Assembly (NCBI RefSeq): GCF_030158565.1 | Contig: NZ_JAOASQ010000024.1 | Span: forward strand, 1-61,170 | Source of the DNA: Limnohabitans sp. | GTDB taxonomy: Bacteria > Pseudomonadota > Gammaproteobacteria > Burkholderiales > Burkholderiaceae_C | Direction: 5' to 3' | DNA: 61,170 nt | Part shown: positions 7,543 to 17,535 of the stretch, piece after piece | Layout of the letters: every line of letters begins with the position of its first letter | Position numbering within the stretch: the first letter of the stretch is position 1 | The notes under the pieces: generated by a model | Told to the model about the DNA's origin: nothing | The model's input: only the letters and a program-made list of their open reading frames with translations | The model's database searches: none | Position numbers and translations under genes: made by a program

Positions 7543-9774
7543 TCAGGCCGCTTTGACCTTCAGGCGCCAGGCGTGCAGCAGCGGCTCGGTGTAGCCGCTG
7601 GGTTGCTCTTTGCCTTTGAAGACCAGATCGCAAGCGGCCTGGTAAGCGGCCGACTTGGCGAAGTTGCCCGCCATCTTTTTGTACTCGGGGTCACCCGCGT
7701 TCTGCGCGTCCACCACAGCAGCCATGCGCTCCATCGTGGCTTTGACCTGCTTTTCGGTCACCACGCCGTGGTGCAGCCAGTTGGCCATGTGCTGGCTGGA
7801 GATGCGCAGCGTGGCGCGGTCTTCCATCAGGCCCACGCCGTTGATGTCGGGCACCTTGGAGCAGCCCACGCCTTGGTCCACCCAGCGCACCACGTAACCC
7901 AGGATGCCTTGGGCGTTGTTGTCGAGTTCCTTTTGCTTGTCTTCTTCCGACCAGTTGGCGGCATCTTTGGCCACCACGGGGAACTGCAGCAAGGCATTGA
8001 GGGTGTCTTCGCGCAGTTGTTTCGGGTCTTGCTTGGCCACGGCCTTTTCCATCTGCTTTTGCAAGGCAGGCACATCCACCTGGTGGTAGTGCATGGCGTG
8101 CAGCGTGGCAGCGGTGGGGCTGGGCACCCAGGCGGTGTTGGCACCGGCCAGGGGGTGACCGATCTTGGCCTTGAGCATGTCGGCCATCAGGTCGGGCATG
8201 GCCCACATGCCTTTGCCGATCTGGGCGCGACCACGCAAGCCGCAGGCCAGGCCCACGTTGACGTTGTTCTTCTCGTAAGCACCCAGCCAAGTGCTGTTCT
8301 TGATGTCGCCCTTGCGCATGACGGGGCCGGCCAGCATGCAGGTGTGCATCTCGTCGCCCGTGCGGTCCAGGAAGCCGGTGTTGATGAAGGCCACGCGGCT
8401 CTTGGCTGCGGCAATGCAGGCCTTGAGGTTGGCGCTGGTGCGGCGCTCTTCGTCCATGATGCCCAGCTTGACGGTGGAGGGCTTCATGCCCAGCACCTTC
8501 TCGACGCGACCAAACAGCTCGTCGGCAAACGCGACTTCGGCGGGGCCGTGCATCTTGGGCTTGACGATGTAGACGCTGCCGGTGCGGCTGTTGCGCAGGG
8601 GGTGCGAAGACTTTTTCTGCAAGTCGACCAGGGCGCAGGTCACGGTGACCATGGCGTCCATGATGCCTTCGGGGATCTCTTTGGTGCTGCCGTCGGCGGC
8701 TGTGTAGAGGATGGCAGGGTTGGTCATCAGGTGACCGACGTTGCGCACGAACATGAGCGAGCGGCCGTGCAGTTTGACGGTGCCTTTGCCCGTGGGCTTG
8801 GTGTACTCGCGGTCACCGTTCATGGTGCGGGTGAAGGTCTTGCCGCCCTTTTGCACTTCTTCGCTCAGGGTGCCTTGCAAGATGCCCAGCCAGTTGGCAT
8901 AGGCCAGCACTTTGTCGTCGGCGTCCACGGCGGCCACCGAGTCTTCCAGGTCGAGGATGGTGGACAGCGCGCTTTCAGCGATCAGGTCGGACACGCCAGC
9001 CGGGTCGGTCTTGCCGATGGCGGTGGTCTTGTTGATTTGCAGGTCAAGGTGGATGCCGTTGTGCACGAACAGCACCGAGGCGGGGGCCTTGGCGTCACCG
9101 GTGTAGCCGACAAACTGCTTGGCATCGGCCAGGGTGGAATTTTTGCCATTGGCCAGGGTCACGACCAGCTTGCCGGCTTTGACGGCGTAGCCCTTGCTGC
9201 CCACATGCGAGCCGGTCTTCAGGGGTGCAGTGCGGTCGAGCACGTTGCGGCAGTAGTCGATGACTTTGGCGCCGCGCTTGGGGTTGTAGCCCGAGCCTTT
9301 TTCGCAACCACCTTCTTCGCTGATGGCATCGGTGCCGTACAGCGCGTCGTACAAAGAGCCCCAACGGGCGTTGGCGGCGTTCAGGGCGTAGCGGGCGTTC
9401 AGGATCGGCACCACCAGCTGGGGACCAGCCAGCTTGGCCAGCTCGGCGTCCACGTTGGCGGTGGTGGCTTGCGCGTTCTTGGGCTCGGGCACCAGGTAGC
9501 CGATCTGGCTCAGGTATTTGCGGTAGGCCTTCATGGCCTTGCCTTCGGCCACGGGGCCGGGGTTGGCGGTGTGCCACTCGTCCATGGCGGTCTGGATGCG
9601 GTCACGCTCGGCCAGCAGGGCGATGTTCTTGGGGGCCAAATCGGCCACGATGCTGTCAAAGCCAGCCCAGAACTTGTCCTTGTCCACGCCAGTGGCGGGC
9701 AACAGGGTGTCGTTGATGAAGCTCAGCAAAGGGTTGGCCACTTGCAGCTTGTGGATCGCGGTGCGTTCGGTCAT
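7543..9774 (-). CDS. glcB: Malate synthase G
   Basis: Condenses glyoxylate with acetyl-CoA to malate in the glyoxylate shunt and glycolate use. The ATG at 9774 gives [20 protein letters not shown] and 743 residues, close to the G-type length (about 725) and much longer than A-type. Family stretches include [74 protein letters not shown] and [26 protein letters not shown] sequence near residues 500-520, ending in [16 protein letters not shown] longer in-frame start is open but unlikely. The gene is divergent from a LysR regulator across 183 bp with a candidate operator and is followed by a strong terminator. Neighbouring glycolate oxidase genes are absent, so it may serve acetate use. Confidence 0.97.
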   Translation of the reverse strand: MTERTAIHKLQVANPLLSFINDTLLPATGVDKDKFWAGFDSIVADLAPKNIALLAERDRIQTAMDEWHTANPGPVAEGKAMKAYRKYLSQIGYLVPEPKNAQATTANVDAELAKLAGPQLVVPILNARYALNAANARWGSLYDALYGTDAISEEGGCEKGSGYNPKRGAKVIDYCRNVLDRTAPLKTGSHVGSKGYAVKAGKLVVTLANGKNSTLADAKQFVGYTGDAKAPASVLFVHNGIHLDLQINKTTAIGKTDPAGVSDLIAESALSTILDLEDSVAAVDADDKVLAYANWLGILQGTLSEEVQKGGKTFTRTMNGDREYTKPTGKGTVKLHGRSLMFVRNVGHLMTNPAILYTAADGSTKEIPEGIMDAMVTVTCALVDLQKKSSHPLRNSRTGSVYIVKPKMHGPAEVAFADELFGRVEKVLGMKPSTVKLGIMDEERRTSANLKACIAAAKSRVAFINTGFLDRTGDEMHTCMLAGPVMRKGDIKNSTWLGAYEKNNVNVGLACGLRGRAQIGKGMWAMPDLMADMLKAKIGHPLAGANTAWVPSPTAATLHAMHYHQVDVPALQKQMEKAVAKQDPKQLREDTLNALLQFPVVAKDAANWSEEDKQKELDNNAQGILGYVVRWVDQGVGCSKVPDINGVGLMEDRATLRISSQHMANWLHHGVVTEKQVKATMERMAAVVDAQNAGDPEYKKMAGNFAKSAAYQAACDLVFKGKEQPSGYTEPLLHAWRLKVKAA

Positions 9775-9916
9775 GGGAACCTCGGATGTTGAAAAAAAGA
9801 ATTCGGGCGCTCTGCCAGCCCCACGCCTTGCGGTGCGGAACACTTTGCAGCTTGGAAAGGACTTTATTCTAAGTTTCGATGCGGATAAAGACGGCAAAAA
9901 TTCATTAACCCATGAC

Positions 9917-9943
9917 TTTTTTGCACAAATACACCGCAAAAAA
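9917..9943. promoter_or_regulatory. Candidate LysR-type operator in the glcB/LysR intergenic region
   Basis: Perfect inverted repeat TTTTTTGC-N11-GCAAAAAA (9917-9924 and 9936-9943), matching the T-N11-A architecture of LysR-family sites. It lies 14 bp upstream of the LysR start, where autorepression would act, and about 140 bp from glcB. Overlap with the LysR promoter supports a regulatory role. The sequence pattern is seen; binding is inferred. Confidence 0.55.
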
Positions 9944-9950
9944 GCATAAT
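9921..9950 (+). promoter_or_regulatory. Candidate sigma-70 promoter of the LysR gene
   Basis: TTGCAC (9921-9926) and CATAAT (9945-9950) are separated by 18 bp and reasonably match -35 and -10 boxes. Transcription would start around 9957, at or next to the ATG at 9958, implying a leaderless or nearly leaderless mRNA. No Shine-Dalgarno is seen before the ATG, consistent with this. Confidence 0.4.
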
Positions 9951-9957
9951 TGCCCCC

Positions 9958-10881
9958 ATGGACAAGCTCAAAGCCTTCGACACCTTTGTCTCGGTTGCCA
10001 CCAAGGGCAGCTTGACGGCCGCTGCCCGCGGCGAAGGCGTGGCCCCGGCCATCATTGGGCGCAGGCTGGACGCGCTGGAGGAGCACCTGGGCGTCAAGCT
10101 GCTGGTGCGCACCACGCGGCGCATCACCCTCACGCACGAGGGCAGCGCCTTTCTGGAAGATTGTCAGCGCCTACTCTCAGACGTGGCCAATGCCGAAGCC
10201 AGTGTCTCGGCTGGTGGCGTCAAGGCCAGTGGGCATTTGCGCATCACGGCCCCTGCGGGCTTTGGGCGGCGGCATGTGGCGCCGCTGGTGCCCAAGTTCC
10301 GCGAACTGCACCCCGATGTGACGATCTCGCTGAACCTGTCGGACCGCGTGGTGGACCTGGCGGGCGAAGGCTTTGATTGCGCGGTGCGCGTGGGCGATTT
10401 GCCCGACTCGTCTTTGGTCAGTGTGCGCATGGCCGACAACCGCCGCTTGTGCGTGGCCACACCAGCCTACTTGGCAAGGCGCGGCACACCGCAGCAACCT
10501 TCTGATTTGCTGCACCACGATTGCCTGACTTTGTCGAGCGACGCGTCGCAAACCCGGGGTTGGGCCTTTCGCACGGAGGGCGGCAGCAGCGAGGTGATCC
10601 ATCTGCGCCCCGGCGGCCCCCTGGACTGCTCAGACGGTCAGGTGCTGCACGACTGGTGCCTGGCCGGTTACGGCATCGCCTGGCGCAGCACCTGGGAGGT
10701 CGAGGCCGAGATCCAGGCCGGCCAGCTGGTGGCGGTGCTGGAAGACTATGCCGCACCACCCAACGGGATCTTTGTGGTGTTTCCGCAGCGCAAGCATTTG
10801 CCTTTGCGGGTGCGCCTGTGGATCGACCACCTCAAGCAGCACTACGGCCAGACCGAATTCTGGCAACGCACGGGGCTTTGA
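9958..10881 (+). CDS. LysR-family transcriptional regulator
   Basis: The 307-residue protein has an N-terminal winged helix-turn-helix (residues 1-60, [21 protein letters not shown] ... [21 protein letters not shown]) and a periplasmic-binding-like effector domain from about residue 90 ([20 protein letters not shown]). Divergent orientation to glcB makes malate synthase the most likely target, but the effector cannot be deduced. The A...[19 protein letters not shown] arrangement resembles the CrgA/DsdC-like group that controls adjacent genes. A 12-bp perfect hairpin follows the stop. Confidence 0.9.
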   Translation: MDKLKAFDTFVSVATKGSLTAAARGEGVAPAIIGRRLDALEEHLGVKLLVRTTRRITLTHEGSAFLEDCQRLLSDVANAEASVSAGGVKASGHLRITAPAGFGRRHVAPLVPKFRELHPDVTISLNLSDRVVDLAGEGFDCAVRVGDLPDSSLVSVRMADNRRLCVATPAYLARRGTPQQPSDLLHHDCLTLSSDASQTRGWAFRTEGGSSEVIHLRPGGPLDCSDGQVLHDWCLAGYGIAWRSTWEVEAEIQAGQLVAVLEDYAAPPNGIFVVFPQRKHLPLRVRLWIDHLKQHYGQTEFWQRTGL

Positions 10882-10893
10882 ACCCCATCAATG

Positions 10894-10921
10894 CCAAAGC
10901 CTGACGGGTGTCAGGCTTTGG
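10894..10921 (+). terminator. Hairpin between the LysR gene and the psiF-like gene (possible terminator)
   Basis: A perfect 12-bp stem CCAAAGCCTGAC/GTCAGGCTTTGG encloses GGGT. It sits between two convergent genes, 13 bp after the LysR stop, but neither strand has a clear T-run, so termination may be weak or factor-assisted. Confidence 0.5.
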
Positions 10922-10965
10922 GGTGCACAGCGTCGGTTCAGGTCAGGCGCCCAAACCGCCGGGCA

Positions 10966-11253
10966 TCATTTCTTCAGGCATTCGGACATGAAGGCCTTGC
11001 GCTCATCGCCCTTTTTGCCCGCCGCTTCGACATTGCAGGTTTTCATCTTGCTTTGCTGCGTTTCTTTTTTGGCGCTCAAGCACTCCTTCATGAACGCCTT
11101 GCGCTCGTCGCCTTTTTTGCCATCGGCCTCTTTGTTGCAAGTGGCCATTTTGTTTTGCTGGGGTGTTTTTTCAGCGGGTGCCGGGTCTGCGGCCTGCGCC
11201 CAACCCGAAGCCAATGCCAAAACCAAAGCCAGAACTGTGAAACCGTTACGCAT
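10966..11253 (-). CDS. PsiF-repeat small exported protein
   Basis: From the ATG at 11253 the product is 95 residues: signal peptide MRNGFTVLALVLALASGWAQA, a short linker, then two copies of a Cys-containing motif (CNKEADGKKGDERKAFMKECL and CNVEAAGKKGDERKAFMSECL). This pair is the PsiF repeat, named after the E. coli phosphate-starvation-inducible gene. The two Cys in each copy suggest an intra-repeat disulfide in the periplasm. The biochemical function is unknown. The same frame is open to 11823 because it is antisense to argS; that extension is ignored. No Pho-box was identified with certainty. Confidence 0.85.
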   Translation of the reverse strand: MRNGFTVLALVLALASGWAQAADPAPAEKTPQQNKMATCNKEADGKKGDERKAFMKECLSAKKETQQSKMKTCNVEAAGKKGDERKAFMSECLKK

Positions 11254-11431
11254 AAGAAACTCCCAAATGGTGAAGGTGAATGGTGGCGCGAAATGCACTT
11301 CAACGCCAAGCGCATTAGGGCATTTGGGCAGGCGATTTGTCCAGCGTGGGCTTGTAATCAACTGTAAATGAACACACACAGCCACCCGCCCATCCGTGCA
11401 GGTGCGGCCATGCCCCGTAAAATCCCACCCC

Positions 11432-13105
11432 ATGCTTTCTGCCAAACAACATTTGCTCGCGGCCCTGGCCGCCGAGCTCGACAAACTCCAGCCCGGCGCC
11501 GGTAGCCGTGCTGCCTTTGAATCCCCCAAGGTCGCCGCCCACGGCGACCTGGCTTGCACAGCCGCCATGCAGCTGGCCAAGGCCCTCAAACAAAACCCCC
11601 GGCAACTGGGCGAATCGCTGCGCGCCGCCTTGCTGACCACCCCCGCCTTCGAGCGCTGGGTCGACGCCATCGAGCTGGCGGGCCCGGGCTTCATCAACAT
11701 CCGCCTGAAAGACGCGGCCAAACAAGCCGTGGTGCACGAAGTGCTGCAAGCGGCCGAATCCTTTGGTGCGCAAGCGGCCAAAGCCGACAAGGTGCTGGTC
11801 GAATTCGTCTCGGCCAACCCCACAGGCCCTCTGCACGTGGGCCATGGCCGTCAAGCCGCTTTGGGCGACGCGATCTGCAACTTGCTGGCCACCCAAGGCC
11901 AGCAGGTCTACCGCGAGTTCTATTACAACGACGCGGGTGTGCAAATCGGCACCCTGGCCAACTCCACCCAGCTGCGCGCCAAAGGCTTCAAGCCAGGCGA
12001 CGCCGAATGGCCAGAAGCCGCCTACAACGGCGACTACATCCAGGACATTGCCAACGACTTTTTGGCCAAGAAGACCGTCAAGTCCGATGACCGCGAATTC
12101 ACCGGCAGTGGCGACGTCAACGATCTGGACGGCATGCGCCAATTCGCCGTGGCCTACCTGCGCCACGAGCAAGACCTGGACTTGAAGGCCTTCGACGTCA
12201 AGTTCGACAACTACTACCTCGAGTCCAGCCTTTACACCAGCGGCAAAGTCGACGCCGCCGTGCAAAAGCTCAAGGATGCGGGCAAGACCTACGAGCAAGA
12301 CGGCGCGCTGTGGCTGAAATCCACCGACTACGGTGACGACAAGGACCGCGTCATGCGCAAGGGCGACGGCACCTACACCTACTTTGTGCCCGATGTGGCC
12401 TACCACATCACCAAGTGGGAACGCGGCTTTTCGCGCGTCGTGAACATCCAGGGCACCGACCACCACGGCACCATTGCCCGCGTGCGCGCAGGCCTGCAGG
12501 CGGCCAATGTGGGCATCCCCGAGGGCTACCCCGACTACGTGCTGCACACCATGGTGCGCGTGATGCGTGGGGGCGAAGAAGTGAAGATCTCCAAGCGCGC
12601 TGGCAGTTACGTCACGCTGCGCGACCTGATCGAATGGACCAGCAAGGACGCGGTGCGTTTCTTCTTGCTCAGCCGCAAGCCCGACACCGAATACATCTTC
12701 GACATCGACTTGGCGCTGGCGCAAAACAACGACAACCCGGTCTACTACGTGCAATACGCGCACGCCCGCATCTGCTCGGTGCTGGCGGCCTGGGGTGGCG
12801 ACAAAGCCAGCCTGACGCATGCCGACCTGTCTGCTCTGCAAAGCCCGCAGGCCCATGCGCTGATGCTGGCCCTGGCCAAGTACCCCGAGATGCTGACCTC
12901 TGCGGCCAACGACTTCGCACCTCATGATGTGACCTTCTACCTGCGCGACCTGGCTTCGCTGTACCACAGCTACTACGACGCCGAACGCATTCTGGTGGAC
13001 GACGAAGCCATCAAGAAAGCCCGTTTGGCGCTGGTGGCGGCTACCGCCCAAGTGCTGCAAAACGGCTTGAAAGTTCTGGGTGTGTCAGCACCCACCAAGA
13101 TGTAA
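11432..13105 (+). CDS. argS: Arginyl-tRNA synthetase
   Basis: Class I aminoacyl-tRNA synthetase of 557 residues charging tRNA-Arg. The ATG at 11432 gives [20 protein letters not shown]. The HIGH-like signature is [15 protein letters not shown] (about residue 130) and the KMSKS-equivalent loop is [13 protein letters not shown] (about residue 385). The C-terminal anticodon-binding domain ends [14 protein letters not shown]. The stop is directly followed by the SPOR-protein start, so the two genes form one unit that probably continues into dsbA. Confidence 0.97.
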   Translation: MLSAKQHLLAALAAELDKLQPGAGSRAAFESPKVAAHGDLACTAAMQLAKALKQNPRQLGESLRAALLTTPAFERWVDAIELAGPGFINIRLKDAAKQAVVHEVLQAAESFGAQAAKADKVLVEFVSANPTGPLHVGHGRQAALGDAICNLLATQGQQVYREFYYNDAGVQIGTLANSTQLRAKGFKPGDAEWPEAAYNGDYIQDIANDFLAKKTVKSDDREFTGSGDVNDLDGMRQFAVAYLRHEQDLDLKAFDVKFDNYYLESSLYTSGKVDAAVQKLKDAGKTYEQDGALWLKSTDYGDDKDRVMRKGDGTYTYFVPDVAYHITKWERGFSRVVNIQGTDHHGTIARVRAGLQAANVGIPEGYPDYVLHTMVRVMRGGEEVKISKRAGSYVTLRDLIEWTSKDAVRFFLLSRKPDTEYIFDIDLALAQNNDNPVYYVQYAHARICSVLAAWGGDKASLTHADLSALQSPQAHALMLALAKYPEMLTSAANDFAPHDVTFYLRDLASLYHSYYDAERILVDDEAIKKARLALVAATAQVLQNGLKVLGVSAPTKM

Positions 13106-13756
13106 ATGACCATGAAAAACTCTCAACGCGGCGGAACGTTCATGGGCGTCATCATCGGTCTGGTGGTGGGCTTGGGCCTGTCACTGGCTGTGGCCATTTA
13201 TGTGACCAAGGTGCCCACACCGTTTTCCAACAAAAACCAGCCCCGCTCGTCCGAGCAAGACACGGCTGAGTCGCAAAAGAACAAGGACTGGAATCCGAAC
13301 ACGGTGCTCCAGACCAAGCCGGCAGCCGAACAGCCCCCTTCACCGATCCTGCCCAGCGCAGAAATGCAGCCCAAGCCGATCGACAAGGCTGCTGCGGCCC
13401 CAGCCGAGCCGGCCAAGCCCGATATCCGCCCGCCCGCCGTCTCGGCCGACCCGCTGGGTGACCTGGCCAAAGCCAAATCGGGCTTGTCCACACCGGCTGC
13501 CAACACCAACGCGGGCGACCCCTTTGACTACGTGATCCAGGTAGGCGCTTACCGCACCTCAGCCGATGCCGATGCCCAAAAAGCCAAACTGGCCCTCATG
13601 GGGCTGGACGCCAAGGTTTCTGAGCGGGATCAAGGCGGACGCACGGTTTACCGCGTACGCTTGGGCCCCTACGATGACAAAGCTGCCGCCGAAAAAGTGC
13701 GCACCCGCCTCGAAAGCAGCAGCATTGAAAACACCTTGGTGCGGGTACAGCGCTGA
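13106..13756 (+). CDS. SPOR-domain membrane protein (FtsN-like architecture)
   Basis: The 216-residue protein has a short cytoplasmic N-terminus (MTMKNSQRGGT), one membrane helix (FMGVIIGLVVGLGLSLAVAIYV), a Pro/Ala-rich periplasmic linker, and a C-terminal SPOR domain (about residues 140-216, DYVIQVGAYRTSADADAQKAK ... VYRVRLGPYDDKAAAEKVRT). SPOR domains bind denuded septal peptidoglycan, which suggests a role in cell division or envelope remodelling. The first ATG abuts the argS stop; a second ATG lies 6 bp later. dsbA follows after 37 bp. Confidence 0.88.
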   Translation: MTMKNSQRGGTFMGVIIGLVVGLGLSLAVAIYVTKVPTPFSNKNQPRSSEQDTAESQKNKDWNPNTVLQTKPAAEQPPSPILPSAEMQPKPIDKAAAAPAEPAKPDIRPPAVSADPLGDLAKAKSGLSTPAANTNAGDPFDYVIQVGAYRTSADADAQKAKLALMGLDAKVSERDQGGRTVYRVRLGPYDDKAAAEKVRTRLESSSIENTLVRVQR

Positions 13757-13793
13757 GCGCCCCACCCCGCCCAACACCCACTGAGGAGACCCC

Positions 13794-14435
13794 ATGAAAC
13801 GCCGTCTTTTTTCTGGCGCTTTGCTCGCCACTTCTGCTTGGCTGAGTCAATCCACGGCTTGGGCGCAAGCCTTGTTCAAAGCGGGCAAAGACTATTTGCC
13901 GCTGGAGCGCCCCGTGAGCACCGACGCCCCAGCGGGCAAGATCGAGCTGATCGAGTTCTTTTGGTACAGCTGCCCACACTGCAGTGCGTTTGAGCCCACA
14001 TTTGCGCAATGGGTCAAAAACGCCCCCAAAGACGTGGTGGTGCGCCGCGTGCCTGTGGCTTTTCGCGACGACTTTGCACCGCAACAACGTTTGTTCTTTG
14101 CACTCGAAGCCATGAACCTGCTGGACAGCCTGCACGCCAAAGTGTTCACCGCCATCCATGCTGAAAAGCAGCCGCTCAACACCGAAGCGGCCATCCTGGA
14201 CTGGGTGGCCAAGCAAGGCGTGGACAAAGCCAAGTTCAGCGAAACCTACAAATCGTTTGGCGTGGCCAGCAAACTCAAACGCGCCGTGCAACTGCAAAAC
14301 GACTACAAGGTCGAAGGCGTGCCCTCCTTTGGCATTGCCGGTCGCTTTTACACCGATGGCTCGATCGCCGGCAGCATGGAGCGCGCCATCAAGGTGGCCG
14401 AATCGCTCATCGCACAAAGCCGAACACGCACTTGA
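13794..14435 (+). CDS. dsbA: Periplasmic thiol:disulfide interchange protein DsbA
   Basis: The 213-residue protein has a signal peptide (MKRRLFSGALLATSAWLSQSTAWAQA) and a thioredoxin fold with an inserted helical domain. The active site is FWYSCPHCSAFEP, so CPHC as in DsbA; the cis-Pro loop is KVEGVPSFGIAGRF. It introduces disulfides into secreted proteins. Possible clients in this window are the PsiF-like protein and the Cys pair in the MHS transporter insert (inference). A rho-independent terminator ends the argS-SPOR-dsbA unit. Confidence 0.93.
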   Translation: MKRRLFSGALLATSAWLSQSTAWAQALFKAGKDYLPLERPVSTDAPAGKIELIEFFWYSCPHCSAFEPTFAQWVKNAPKDVVVRRVPVAFRDDFAPQQRLFFALEAMNLLDSLHAKVFTAIHAEKQPLNTEAAILDWVAKQGVDKAKFSETYKSFGVASKLKRAVQLQNDYKVEGVPSFGIAGRFYTDGSIAGSMERAIKVAESLIAQSRTRT

Positions 14436-14461
14436 CCTCTGGCATGCACCCATTCGGTGCC

Positions 14462-14497
14462 AAAGCCCGCCCAGGCCTCGCCTGCGCGGGCTTTTTT
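14462..14497 (+). terminator. Rho-independent terminator after dsbA
   Basis: AAAGCCCGC (14462-14470) pairs with GCGGGCTTT (14486-14494), with an inner CAGG/CCTG stem after one C-C mismatch, followed by a T-run to 14497. It separates the argS-dsbA unit from lptA. Confidence 0.88.
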
Positions 14498-14573
14498 GTG
14501 TCCAAGCTGCGGTATCGGTGTCGATATGCAGACGCTTGCGCCTACAATCAAAAAGCTTCGAACAGCAAGATTC

Positions 14574-15197
14574 ATGCCTTTTAAAACTTTTCTCCACTTG
14601 ATCGCCGGTGCCGCCCTGAGCTGGGGCCTGCTCTGTTCGCCCGTGCACGCCGAAAAAGCCGACAAAGACAAGCCCATGAACATCGAGGCGGACAAGATGC
14701 GCCACGACGAAGGTCTGAAACTGACCCAATTCAACGGCAATGTGGTCGCGGTCAAAGGCACCCTGGTCATACGCGCCGACCGCATGGAAGTACAAGAAGA
14801 CGGCAAAGGCCAGCAATTGGCGCAATTTTGGGCCGCCCCCAAACAGCGGGTGTTCTTTCGCCAAAAGCGTGAAGGCGTCGACGAATACACCGAGGGCGAG
14901 GCTGAGACCGCCATCTACGACAAACAAGCCGATCAAATGACGCTGGTGCAGCGCGCTGAAGGCCGCATCTTGCGCGGCACCGAAGTGGCCAACCGTGTGA
15001 CGGGCGAGAAAATCGTCTTCAACAACACCACCGAGGTGATGACCGTGGATGGCCAAGCCAAAGGTCAGGCCGCCAACGGACGTGGCGAGCGCGTGCGTGC
15101 CGTGATCACCCCCCGCAAAGAGGGCACAGACACGGCACCAGGCTCGACACCGGCGCTGCGCACCAGCCCCTCTTTGGGCGAAAGCAAAAAACCATGA
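14574..15197 (+). CDS. lptA: LPS transport periplasmic protein LptA
   Basis: The ATG at 14574 gives a 207-residue precursor with signal peptide [20 protein letters not shown](CSPVHA). The mature part has the OstA/LptA beta-jellyroll pattern: [40 protein letters not shown] and [20 protein letters not shown]. LptA bridges inner and outer membranes to carry lipopolysaccharide. The C-terminus overlaps the lptB start in ATGA. lptC, usually immediately upstream, is not in this unit. Confidence 0.93.
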   Translation: MPFKTFLHLIAGAALSWGLLCSPVHAEKADKDKPMNIEADKMRHDEGLKLTQFNGNVVAVKGTLVIRADRMEVQEDGKGQQLAQFWAAPKQRVFFRQKREGVDEYTEGEAETAIYDKQADQMTLVQRAEGRILRGTEVANRVTGEKIVFNNTTEVMTVDGQAKGQAANGRGERVRAVITPRKEGTDTAPGSTPALRTSPSLGESKKP

Positions 15198-15949
15198 GCG
15201 ACACCCCCACCAGCTGCCTGGAAGCGCGACACCTGAAAAAAGCCTACGGCAGCCGCAAAGTCGTGCACGACGTGTCGATGAAAGTGTCCAAAGGCGAAGT
15301 GGTCGGCTTGCTCGGCCCCAACGGTGCGGGCAAGACCACCTCGTTTTACATGATCGTGGGCCTGGTGCGCGCCGATGGCGGCCAGATCCTGATCGACGGC
15401 GAAGACGTGACCCGCATGCCCATCCACAAACGTGCACGCATGGGCTTGTCGTACCTGCCGCAAGAAGCCTCCATCTTTCGCAAGCTGTCGGTGGCCGAGA
15501 ATGTGCGTGCCATTTTGGAGCTGCACACCGACGCGCAAGGACGCCCGCTCGGCAGTGCCGAGATTGAACACAAGCTGGACGCTTTGCTGGCCGATTTGCG
15601 GGTCGACCACCTGCGCGACTCACCGGCTGTGGCCTTGTCGGGCGGCGAGCGCCGCCGCGTGGAGATTGCCCGTGCGCTGGCCACCGACCCGCGCTTCATC
15701 TTGCTGGACGAGCCGTTCGCCGGCATCGACCCGATCGCCGTAATCGAGATCCAGCGCATCATCGCCTTCCTCAAGCAGCGCGGCATTGGCGTGCTGATCA
15801 CCGACCACAACGTGCGCGAAACGCTGGGCATTTGCGACCACGCTTTCATCATCAGCGACGGTCATGTGCTGGCCCAAGGCACCCCCGAAGAGATCGTGGC
15901 CAACGCCGATGTGCGGCGCGTCTATCTGGGCGAACACTTCCGAATGTGA
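15194..15949 (+). CDS. lptB: LPS export ABC transporter ATP-binding protein LptB
   Basis: The 251-residue cytoplasmic ATPase powers LPS extraction by LptFG. Walker A is [14 protein letters not shown] (about residue 40), the ABC signature is [16 protein letters not shown] and Walker B is [14 protein letters not shown], followed by an [10 protein letters not shown] switch. It overlaps lptA by 4 bp and is followed 37 bp later by rpoN, the conserved gammaproteobacterial/betaproteobacterial order. Confidence 0.96.
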   Translation: MSDTPTSCLEARHLKKAYGSRKVVHDVSMKVSKGEVVGLLGPNGAGKTTSFYMIVGLVRADGGQILIDGEDVTRMPIHKRARMGLSYLPQEASIFRKLSVAENVRAILELHTDAQGRPLGSAEIEHKLDALLADLRVDHLRDSPAVALSGGERRRVEIARALATDPRFILLDEPFAGIDPIAVIEIQRIIAFLKQRGIGVLITDHNVRETLGICDHAFIISDGHVLAQGTPEEIVANADVRRVYLGEHFRM

Positions 15950-15986
15950 TGCGCCCTGAAGTGAATGCCGACATGCGAGTCGCCGT

Positions 15987-17525
15987 ATGAAACCCGGTCT
16001 GTCGCTGCGCATGTCGCAGCACCTGGCGCTCACGCCCCAGTTGCAACAATCGATCCGCCTGCTCCAGCTGTCCACGCTGGAGCTGTCGCAGGAAGTCGAG
16101 CAAATGCTCGACGAAAACCCGTTCCTGGAACGCAACGATGAAGAGGCCCCGCAAGAGGCCTTTGGCCTGGACCAGGCCGACAGCCACGTGAGCCTGGGCG
16201 ACCGGGTGAGCGAAAGCGCCAGCGAATCGGGCCACGACGATGGCCCCAGCGAAGTCACCGGCGAAGCCGTGACCGATGTCGCCGAAAGCTGGGACGGCGA
16301 CGGCAGCGTCGAGATGCGCCCTGACGACAGCGAATGGGGCGGCGATGCCGGATCGCGCCAAAACAAGGGTGAAGACACCGCCGACGCCACCGAGCTGGCC
16401 CGCAGCACGGGCTCGCTCACCGACTTCTTGCACCGCCAGGCCCTGTCGCTGCGCCTGTCCGAAATCGACCGCGCCGCCCTGCGCTTTTTGATCGAGTCCC
16501 TCAACGACGACGGCTACCTGACCGACACCCTGCCCGAGCTCGCCGCGAGTCTGGCGGGCAGCGAGGACTACGAACAGCTGGACGAACTGGTGCACCGCTT
16601 CACCGTGGCGCTGGGCTTGCTGCAATCGCTCGAACCCGTGGGCGTGGGTGCCCGCGACCTCGCCGAGTGCCTGCGCATCCAAATCAAGGCCTTGCTGCAA
16701 GACGCGCCCAACGACGCCATCATGCAAGCCGCACTCAAGGTCTGTGGCCAGCCCATGGAGCTTTTGGCCAAGCGCGACTTCAAACGCCTGGCCGGGCTGA
16801 CCGGCGAAAGCGAAGCGCTGATCAAAGCGGCCATCCCCTTCATTGCGCGGCTCGAACCCAAGCCGGGCCGCCCCTTTGTGCAGGCCGAGCAAAACATCAT
16901 CGTGCCCGATGTGATCGTGACCAACCTGCGCAAGACCGGCGCGCCCAAATTCCGCATCCAGCTCAACCCCGACGTGATGCCCAAGCTGCGCGTGCACGAC
17001 ATCTATGCCAACGCCCTGCGCGGCGGCAAGGGCGAGTCGCACGCAGGCCTGCAGCAGCGCCTGCAAGAAGCGCGCTGGTTCATCAAGAACATCCAGCAGC
17101 GCTTTGACACCATCTTGCGCGTGTCCTCCGCCATCGTGGAGCGGCAGAAAAACTTCCTCACGCACGGCGAGCTGGCCATGCGCCCGCTGGTGCTGCGCGA
17201 GATCGCCGACGAGCTGGGCATGCACGAGTCCACCATCAGCCGCGTGACCACGGCCAAATACATGTCCACGCCGCAAGGCACGTTTGAGCTGAAGTACTTT
17301 TTTGGCTCGGGCCTGGGCACCGACAGCGGCAGCGCCGCGTCCAGCACCGCCGTGCGGGCGCTCATCAAGCAATTTGTCGCTGCCGAAAAACCTGCCAAGC
17401 CGCTGTCGGACAACCAGATTTCCGAGATGCTGAAAGAGCAAGGCATCGACTGCGCCCGCCGCACGGTGGCCAAGTACCGCGAAGCCCTGAAGATCGCGCC
17501 CGCCAACCTGCGCAAAACCCTTTGA
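15987..17525 (+). CDS. rpoN: RNA polymerase sigma-54 factor
   Basis: The 512-residue alternative sigma factor recognises -24/-12 promoters and needs AAA+ activators. The N-terminal activator-interaction region is MKPGLSLRMSQHLALTPQLQ ... LLQLSTLELSQEVEQMLDENP; an acidic region II spans about residues 55-135. The core-binding and HTH regions follow, with LRPLVLREIADELGMHESTIS-like sequence. The RpoN box is ARRTVAKYREALKI near the C-terminus. It is linked to lptB as in many proteobacteria. Confidence 0.96.
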   Translation: MKPGLSLRMSQHLALTPQLQQSIRLLQLSTLELSQEVEQMLDENPFLERNDEEAPQEAFGLDQADSHVSLGDRVSESASESGHDDGPSEVTGEAVTDVAESWDGDGSVEMRPDDSEWGGDAGSRQNKGEDTADATELARSTGSLTDFLHRQALSLRLSEIDRAALRFLIESLNDDGYLTDTLPELAASLAGSEDYEQLDELVHRFTVALGLLQSLEPVGVGARDLAECLRIQIKALLQDAPNDAIMQAALKVCGQPMELLAKRDFKRLAGLTGESEALIKAAIPFIARLEPKPGRPFVQAEQNIIVPDVIVTNLRKTGAPKFRIQLNPDVMPKLRVHDIYANALRGGKGESHAGLQQRLQEARWFIKNIQQRFDTILRVSSAIVERQKNFLTHGELAMRPLVLREIADELGMHESTISRVTTAKYMSTPQGTFELKYFFGSGLGTDSGSAASSTAVRALIKQFVAAEKPAKPLSDNQISEMLKEQGIDCARRTVAKYREALKIAPANLRKTL

Positions 17526-17535
17526 GAGTATTTGA

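Noticed and set aside
5731..9792. A 1353-codon plus-strand frame
   Set aside because: Antisense to the acyl-CoA dehydrogenase and glcB genes; its composition is typical of shadow frames and no family motif is present.
14436..15197. lptC expected just upstream of lptA
   Set aside because: The gap after dsbA holds only its terminator and the lptA leader; no lptC-like frame is present, so it must lie elsewhere.
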